A DNA stretch of 9,508 nt from positions 1 through 9,508 of the forward strand of contig JAESQH010000233.1 of the NCBI GenBank assembly GCA_016765235.1, in the 5' to 3' direction. The first letter of the stretch is position 1. Each line of letters starts with the position of its first letter. Below the pieces are notes generated by a model, which worked only from the letters and a program-made list of their open reading frames with translations, was not told where the DNA came from and did not search any database. Below, piece after piece: positions 6,338-9,508 of the stretch. This stretch comes from Paracoccaceae bacterium. GTDB lineage: Bacteria; Pseudomonadota; Alphaproteobacteria; Rhodobacterales; Rhodobacteraceae. The translations under genes and the position numbers were made by a program.

Positions 6338-6352
6338 TGGGAAATCATGGGA
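6338..6352 (+). promoter_or_regulatory. Two TGGGA boxes 10 bp apart (MraZ-box-like)
   Basis: TGGGA at 6338-6342 and 6348-6352 with a 5-base spacer match the TGGGN-N5-TGGGN pattern bound by MraZ. They lie about 390 bases before mraZ and 103 bases before the SoxW-like gene, so which gene they would serve is unclear. Confidence 0.35.
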
Positions 6353-6472
6353 ATATTTTAGGCTCAATAGACACCATATATAGTGGTGCATTTGCGGGCG
6401 GGTACAAAACCTGCTGAATTTCCGTCAAATTGACATAATTTCACTGTTTTCACCCACTTTGGCCTACTAAAT

Positions 6473-6507
6473 CTCCATTGATTTCCATAACTTCCCATGC
6501 TACTCCA
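6473..6507 (-). promoter_or_regulatory. Four helically phased TGGRR boxes, probable MraZ operator
   Basis: Read on the minus strand, TGGAG (6507-6503), TGGGA (6497-6493), TGGAA (6487-6483) and TGGAG (6477-6473) repeat at exactly 10-bp intervals. MraZ is known to bind direct repeats of TGGGN with 5-bp spacers in mraZ promoter regions. A TTGACA element lies just upstream (6430-6435), without a good -10. The boxes are degenerate and opposite in strand to mraZ, so the assignment is tentative. Confidence 0.45.
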
Positions 6508-6671
6508 ATTATACGGATAGATAGCGGTTATATTTTTTAGAGGGCTTAAGCCCCGGAAAACAAAAACCGAGCAGGTTTCATACAGGCACCGCACTCTTCC
6601 GAAGGTGAAAGATTCGACGCGCATGTGAGCAGCACAATAGTGGCGCAGTCGGCTTCCTTCCACGGGGCAAA

Positions 6672-6715
6672 CGGCGGGTCGTACCTTAGGCAGTGCGATC
6701 CGCCGCACCCGTTTT
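6672..6715 (+). promoter_or_regulatory. Competing hairpins before mraZ, attenuator-like
   Basis: CGGCGGGTCG (6672-6681) can pair with CGATCCGCCG (6696-6705) as a 10-pair stem with one G-U. Alternatively GTGCG (6693-6697) pairs with CGCAC (6704-6708), or CGGGT (6675-6679) with ACCCG (6707-6711), which lies directly before TTTT (6712-6715). The 10-pair stem shares bases with both alternatives, so it cannot coexist with either. The mraZ start is 25 bases further on. Confidence 0.45.
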
Positions 6716-6740
6716 AAGGGGGCACAAACAGGAGAGAGAC

Positions 6741-7235
6741 GTGGCTAGACGTTTCAGAGGCAAATCGGTCCATAAGGTGGACGCAAAGGGCAGGGTGTCG
6801 ATACCCGCGTCCTTTCGACGTGTGCTAGAGGAAGGCGATCCTGACTGGCGCTCCGGGGAAAATCCGCAATTGGTTATTGTGCATGGTTCCAAAGATGGGC
6901 AGTGCATCGAGGGTTATTCAATCAAATCTATGGACGAGGTTGATGACCTGATCGAAGCTTTGCCGCATTTTTCTGCGGAGCGGGAATATTTCGAGACAAT
7001 TTTAGGTACGGATTCTGATTATGCTTCCGTTGATGAAAACGGGCGTATGGTTTTGTCCGCGTCGTTGCGCAAATTAATTGGTGTGGCGAAAGATGCTGTG
7101 TTTGTTGGTAAAGGGAACCGTTTCCAGATTTGGGAACCTTCCAAGTATGAAAACGAACTCAAGCAGATAAAGGAGTGGGGGGCCGCGCAGGATAACCCGA
7201 ACGCGAAGTTGTATCGCACAACGGCCGAGGGTTAG
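6741..7235 (+). CDS. mraZ: Transcriptional regulator MraZ
   Basis: MraZ is a nucleoid-associated DNA-binding ring protein that regulates the division and cell wall (dcw) operon it heads. The 164-residue product has two SpoVT/AbrB-like swapped-hairpin domains. The first carries the signature HKVDAKGRVSIPASFR (residues 11-26), the second DENGRMVLSASLR with the same spacing. It starts with GTG at 6741, giving the usual MARRFRGKSVHKVD N-terminus, with GGAG (6731-6734) 6 bases upstream. An ATG at 6693 in the same frame would add 16 unconserved residues lying inside the hairpin region and is rejected. The gene is followed by rsmH after 3 bases. Phased TGGRR boxes upstream are candidates for autoregulation. 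Confidence 0.97.
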   Translation: MARRFRGKSVHKVDAKGRVSIPASFRRVLEEGDPDWRSGENPQLVIVHGSKDGQCIEGYSIKSMDEVDDLIEALPHFSAEREYFETILGTDSDYASVDENGRMVLSASLRKLIGVAKDAVFVGKGNRFQIWEPSKYENELKQIKEWGAAQDNPNAKLYRTTAEG

Positions 7236-7238
7236 GCG

Positions 7239-8255
7239 ATGGCAGTTCCCTCAACTGATCCCGCAAATTCCGAAACTCCACATGTTCCTGTATTACTTGC
7301 CCCTATTTTGGACCGAATTTCGCCTGTAACAGGCGTTTGGCTGGATGGTACATTTGGTGCTGGCGGGTATGCGCGCGCGATACTGGATGCAGGGGCGGAA
7401 CGTCTGATCGGCGTTGACCGCGACCCTGAAGCATTGGAGCGGGCGGCTGTTTGGGCGGCTGAATACGGCGATCGTTTGCAGTTGGTTTCAGGGCGCTTTG
7501 GTGATTTGGATAAGATCGCAGGGGCGGGTACGCTGGACGGCGTCGTGTTGGATATCGGCGTGTCTTCGATGCAGATTGATCAAGCTGAACGTGGATTTTC
7601 GTTTATGAAAGACGGCCCGCTGGATATGCGGATGGAACGATCAGGCCCATCGGCAGCGGACATCGTTAACAAAGCGCCCGAAGCTGTGTTGGCGGATATT
7701 CTGTTTCAATTTGGTGAAGAGCGGGCCTCGCGCAAGATTGCCAAGGCGATTGTTATGGATCGCAAGGCCAAGCCTTTCACAACGACACGGCAGTTGGCGA
7801 GCATGCTGGAACGCATCATGCCGCGCCCGAAACCCGGGCAACCTCATGCCGCGACCCGGTGTTTTCAGGCTTTGCGAATTGTCGTGAATGATGAATTGGG
7901 CGAGTTGGCTCGTGGTTTGACTGCGGCGGAAGTTGCCCTGAAAGAGGGTGGCTTGTTGGTGGTTGTCACGTTCCATTCCCTTGAGGATCGTATGGTCAAA
8001 CGCTTTATGCAGGAACGATCCGGTGCGGCACCAAAGGGCAGCAGGTTTACCCCGATCGAGGAAAACAGCGAGCCAGCGTTTGCCAAGGTTACACGCAAGG
8101 CTGTGGTCGGGGATGCTGACGAGTTGGCCGCGAACCCACGCGCGCGGTCTGCGAAATTGCGTATTGCACGGCGCACAGCCGCGGTTGCCGGAAGTATTGA
8201 TCCACGTGGAATCGGCATGCCGACTTTGGACATCACAAAAGGAGCTTGGGTATGA
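7239..8255 (+). CDS. rsmH: 16S rRNA (cytosine-1402-N4)-methyltransferase RsmH (MraW)
   Basis: RsmH transfers a methyl group from S-adenosylmethionine to N4 of C1402 in the 16S rRNA decoding centre. The 338-residue protein shows the family motifs in order: HVPVLL near residue 15; the SAM-binding loop DGTFGAGGYARAIL (36-49); GVDRDPEAL (58-66); VVLDIGVSSMQID (102-114); ERGFSF and GPLDMRM (about 117-132); and TFHSLEDRMVKRF near residue 245. It is slightly longer than the E. coli enzyme (313), mainly at the C-terminus. ATG at 7239 follows the mraZ stop by 3 bases, with GAGG inside the end of mraZ as ribosome site. Its stop overlaps the ftsL start (ATGA), so coupling is expected. Confidence 0.97.
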   Translation: MAVPSTDPANSETPHVPVLLAPILDRISPVTGVWLDGTFGAGGYARAILDAGAERLIGVDRDPEALERAAVWAAEYGDRLQLVSGRFGDLDKIAGAGTLDGVVLDIGVSSMQIDQAERGFSFMKDGPLDMRMERSGPSAADIVNKAPEAVLADILFQFGEERASRKIAKAIVMDRKAKPFTTTRQLASMLERIMPRPKPGQPHAATRCFQALRIVVNDELGELARGLTAAEVALKEGGLLVVVTFHSLEDRMVKRFMQERSGAAPKGSRFTPIEENSEPAFAKVTRKAVVGDADELAANPRARSAKLRIARRTAAVAGSIDPRGIGMPTLDITKGAWV

Positions 8256-8602
8256 GGATTCTTTTGCTGGTTTTAGGCATGTTCATGGTGATGACTTTTG
8301 CCACATGGGCTTACCGCGTCAATAACGATACGCGAGAAGCGCTGGGGCGCGTTGCTGGTATACAGCGCGAAATGCAAAGTAAACGCGAGGCAATTGCTGT
8401 TTTGGACGCCGAATGGGCCTATTTAAACCGTCCTGATCGATTACTAGCATTGTCGGAAGAACATTTTACGAAATTGCGGTTGATGCCGTTGAACCCTGAC
8501 CATTTTTCAGACTTAGCGAAAGTACCATTTCCAACGCCCGAAGATCCGCTATTGGCCGAACTGATCGGGGCCGCAATCATTGAAGTAAAGGGGGATATCT
8601 GA
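8252..8602 (+). CDS. ftsL: Cell division protein FtsL
   Basis: FtsL is a small bitopic inner-membrane protein that joins FtsB and FtsQ to recruit and activate FtsW-FtsI at the septum. The 116-residue product has a single N-terminal transmembrane helix (ILLLVLGMFMVMTFATWAY, about 3-21). A predicted periplasmic coiled coil follows (TREALGRVAGIQREMQSKRE, 27-46) with the family motif LDAEWAYLNRPDRLLALSEE. Start at 8252 is supported by AAGGAG (8239-8244), 7 bases upstream; an in-frame TTG at 8246 is less likely. It overlaps rsmH by four bases and ftsI by one (TGATG). FtsL sequences diverge widely; identity rests on position in the dcw cluster plus this architecture. Confidence 0.93.
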   Translation: MRILLLVLGMFMVMTFATWAYRVNNDTREALGRVAGIQREMQSKREAIAVLDAEWAYLNRPDRLLALSEEHFTKLRLMPLNPDHFSDLAKVPFPTPEDPLLAELIGAAIIEVKGDI

Positions 8603-9508
8603 TGATCCGTCGTCCGCTACGCCCGATTGCACGAGTATTAAAGGCACGTGAAAGCGGTGTTGATCCCAACGTGATCGAAGCCGAAGAAAAAGCTGCGCGT
8701 ATGCATGGCCAGCGCAATGCAGAACGTTTCAGGGCGCAATCACGACTGGTGCTTTTAGCATTTGCTTTTGTGCTGAGTTTCGGGGCGGTGGGTTGGAAAT
8801 TTACCGTTTTGGCGACCACTTCGCCAGTTGAACCAGTCACCAGTGGGCGCTCCATCAAGATTGTAAATCAGCGGGCAAACATTGTTGATCGAAATGGGGA
8901 AATTTTAGCAACCAACCTCGCCACAACCTCGCTTTATGCCCGACCACAGGACATAATTGACGGGCGTGCAGCGGCGGATGGATTGGCGGCGATATTCCCC
9001 GAACTCGAATCCGAAAAGTTGTTTAAATTATTTACGGGTGCGCGAAAATTCGTGTGGATCAAACGCCAGCTTTCGCCAGAACAACGTCAGGCAATTAAAG
9101 ACATCGGGGAGCCGGGTCTGAAATTTGGCCCTCGTGAAATTCGCTTGTATCCTAATGGCACCTTGGCGGCTCATATACTGGGCGGCACAACTTTTGGGCG
9201 CGAGGGTGTTCTCTCGGCCGAAGTGGTTGGAACCGCAGGTGTCGAGCTGGAATTCGACGCGTTCTTGCGGGACGCGGCCGAAGATGGTGCGCCACTGGAA
9301 TTGTCGATCGACATATCCGTACAGGCAGCGATGCGCCGTGTGTTGGCGGGTGGCATGGCGATGATGAACGCGAAGGGGGCTTCGGCGGTGCTGATGGAGG
9401 TTGATACCGGGCAGGTCATTTCGATGGTTTCATTGCCCGATTTTGATCCAAACCAGCGGCCCGCGCCACCCGTTAGTGGCGATCCCAGTGTTAGTCCATT
9501 ATTTAACC
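8602..9508 (+). CDS. ftsI: Peptidoglycan transpeptidase FtsI / PBP3 (3' end cut by window edge)
   Basis: FtsI is the septal class B penicillin-binding protein that cross-links peptidoglycan with FtsW. ATG at 8602 shares its A with the ftsL stop (TGATG). An uninterrupted frame of 302 codons runs to the window edge. Visible parts are a basic cytoplasmic N-terminus of about 48 residues, one transmembrane helix (LVLLAFAFVLSFGAVGWKF, 49-67), and the start of the periplasmic pedestal domain with RANIVDRNGEILATNL (91-106). The conserved stretch GPREIRLYPNGTLAAHILGG and VGTAGVELEFD follow, then LELSIDISVQAAM, SAVLMEVDTGQVISMVSLPDFDPN, the entry to the transpeptidase domain. The catalytic SxxK, SxN and KTG motifs lie beyond the edge, so activity cannot be judged. 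Confidence 0.97.
   Translation, partial: MIRRPLRPIARVLKARESGVDPNVIEAEEKAARMHGQRNAERFRAQSRLVLLAFAFVLSFGAVGWKFTVLATTSPVEPVTSGRSIKIVNQRANIVDRNGEILATNLATTSLYARPQDIIDGRAAADGLAAIFPELESEKLFKLFTGARKFVWIKRQLSPEQRQAIKDIGEPGLKFGPREIRLYPNGTLAAHILGGTTFGREGVLSAEVVGTAGVELEFDAFLRDAAEDGAPLELSIDISVQAAMRRVLAGGMAMMNAKGASAVLMEVDTGQVISMVSLPDFDPNQRPAPPVSGDPSVSPLFN

Larger units (their letters stand above)
6461..6740 (+). ncRNA. Long dcw 5' leader, possible UpsM-type sRNA region
   Basis: The bases from 6236 to 6740 hold no supportable gene. In Rhodobacter sphaeroides and relatives the dcw operon has an extended leader of 268 nt. A Rho-independent terminator in that leader yields the sRNA UpsM. Here, a start near 6461, downstream of TTGACA at 6430, would give a leader of about 280 nt. 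The left bound is inferred, not seen. The leader contains a T6 run (6533-6538), a GGGCTTAAGCCC palindrome (6542-6553) and stable hairpins at 6672-6711 just before the mraZ ribosome site. No sequence match to UpsM itself could be checked. Confidence 0.4.

Noticed and set aside
6430..6458. TTGACA at 6430-6435 as a full sigma-70 promoter for mraZ
   Set aside because: The -35 is good, but the bases 16-18 further on (around CCCACT) are a poor -10, so it is kept only as a hint inside the leader entry and not as a promoter feature.
6407..6578. 9-bp inverted repeat AAACCTGCT / AGCAGGTTT enclosing the phased boxes
   Set aside because: A 9-bp match in about 500 bases is expected at roughly that frequency by chance, and the 154-base loop makes a functional stem doubtful.
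6364..6708. A 114-codon open frame on the minus strand within the mraZ leader
   Set aside because: No recognisable domain, no ribosome site, an odd composition, and it is antisense to a region with structured-RNA features and phased boxes.

Overview
The window comes from the chromosome of an alphaproteobacterium, most likely in the Rhodobacterales (Roseobacter/Rhodobacter group). The reasons are an alphaproteobacterial type A RNase P RNA, a dcw cluster starting mraZ-rsmH-ftsL-ftsI behind an unusually long leader, a short alphaproteobacterial FtsL, a SoxW-like exported thioredoxin and an FnrL-type box in front of a cytochrome c gene. Base composition looks moderate, lower than in high-GC Rhodobacter species. 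Genus or species cannot be given from sequence reading alone. No transposon, phage gene or CRISPR array was seen.

Left part (1-2867). The left edge cuts tadA (tRNA adenosine deaminase, minus strand). It diverges from rluB (23S rRNA pseudouridine synthase), whose stop overlaps the start of a GNAT acetyltransferase (ATGA). Next comes a gap of about 215 bases with five degenerate 11-13 bp tandem units and a 9-bp hairpin. The gap ends at a convergent, minus-strand kinase of the aminoglycoside/choline-kinase fold.

Middle part (2868-4380). rnpB lies on the plus strand behind a recognisable promoter. It is followed by a two-gene plus-strand unit: a small exported monoheme cytochrome c and a small membrane protein with a C-terminal SHOCT domain. 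A clear FNR/FnrL-type box (TTGAC-N4-ATCAA) lies 62 bases before the cytochrome start, which suggests oxygen-responsive expression. The unit ends in a strong hairpin shared with the convergent genes on the other side.

Minus-strand unit (4381-6235). In transcription order this holds a Tat-exported SoxW-like thioredoxin, a fused ArsR-type HTH plus SRPBCC (AHSA1) protein, and a DUF1761 membrane protein. The 70-bp gap before the ArsR fusion carries a promoter and two identical 11-bp direct repeats. They look like an autoregulatory operator, and the mRNA is predicted to be leaderless.

Right part (6236-9508). A stretch of about 500 bases without a gene precedes mraZ. It matches the known extended dcw leader of Rhodobacteraceae that yields the sRNA UpsM. 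It contains a helically phased array of MraZ-box-like pentamers and competing hairpins just before mraZ. mraZ, rsmH, ftsL and ftsI then follow with gaps or overlaps of only a few bases as one operon. ftsI runs off the right edge.

No wholly new multi-gene system was evident. The most interesting signals are regulatory: the mraZ leader with its phased boxes, the ArsR-SRPBCC fusion with an internal start and repeat operator, the tandem repeats at 1852-1911, and the FnrL-controlled cytochrome/SHOCT pair.
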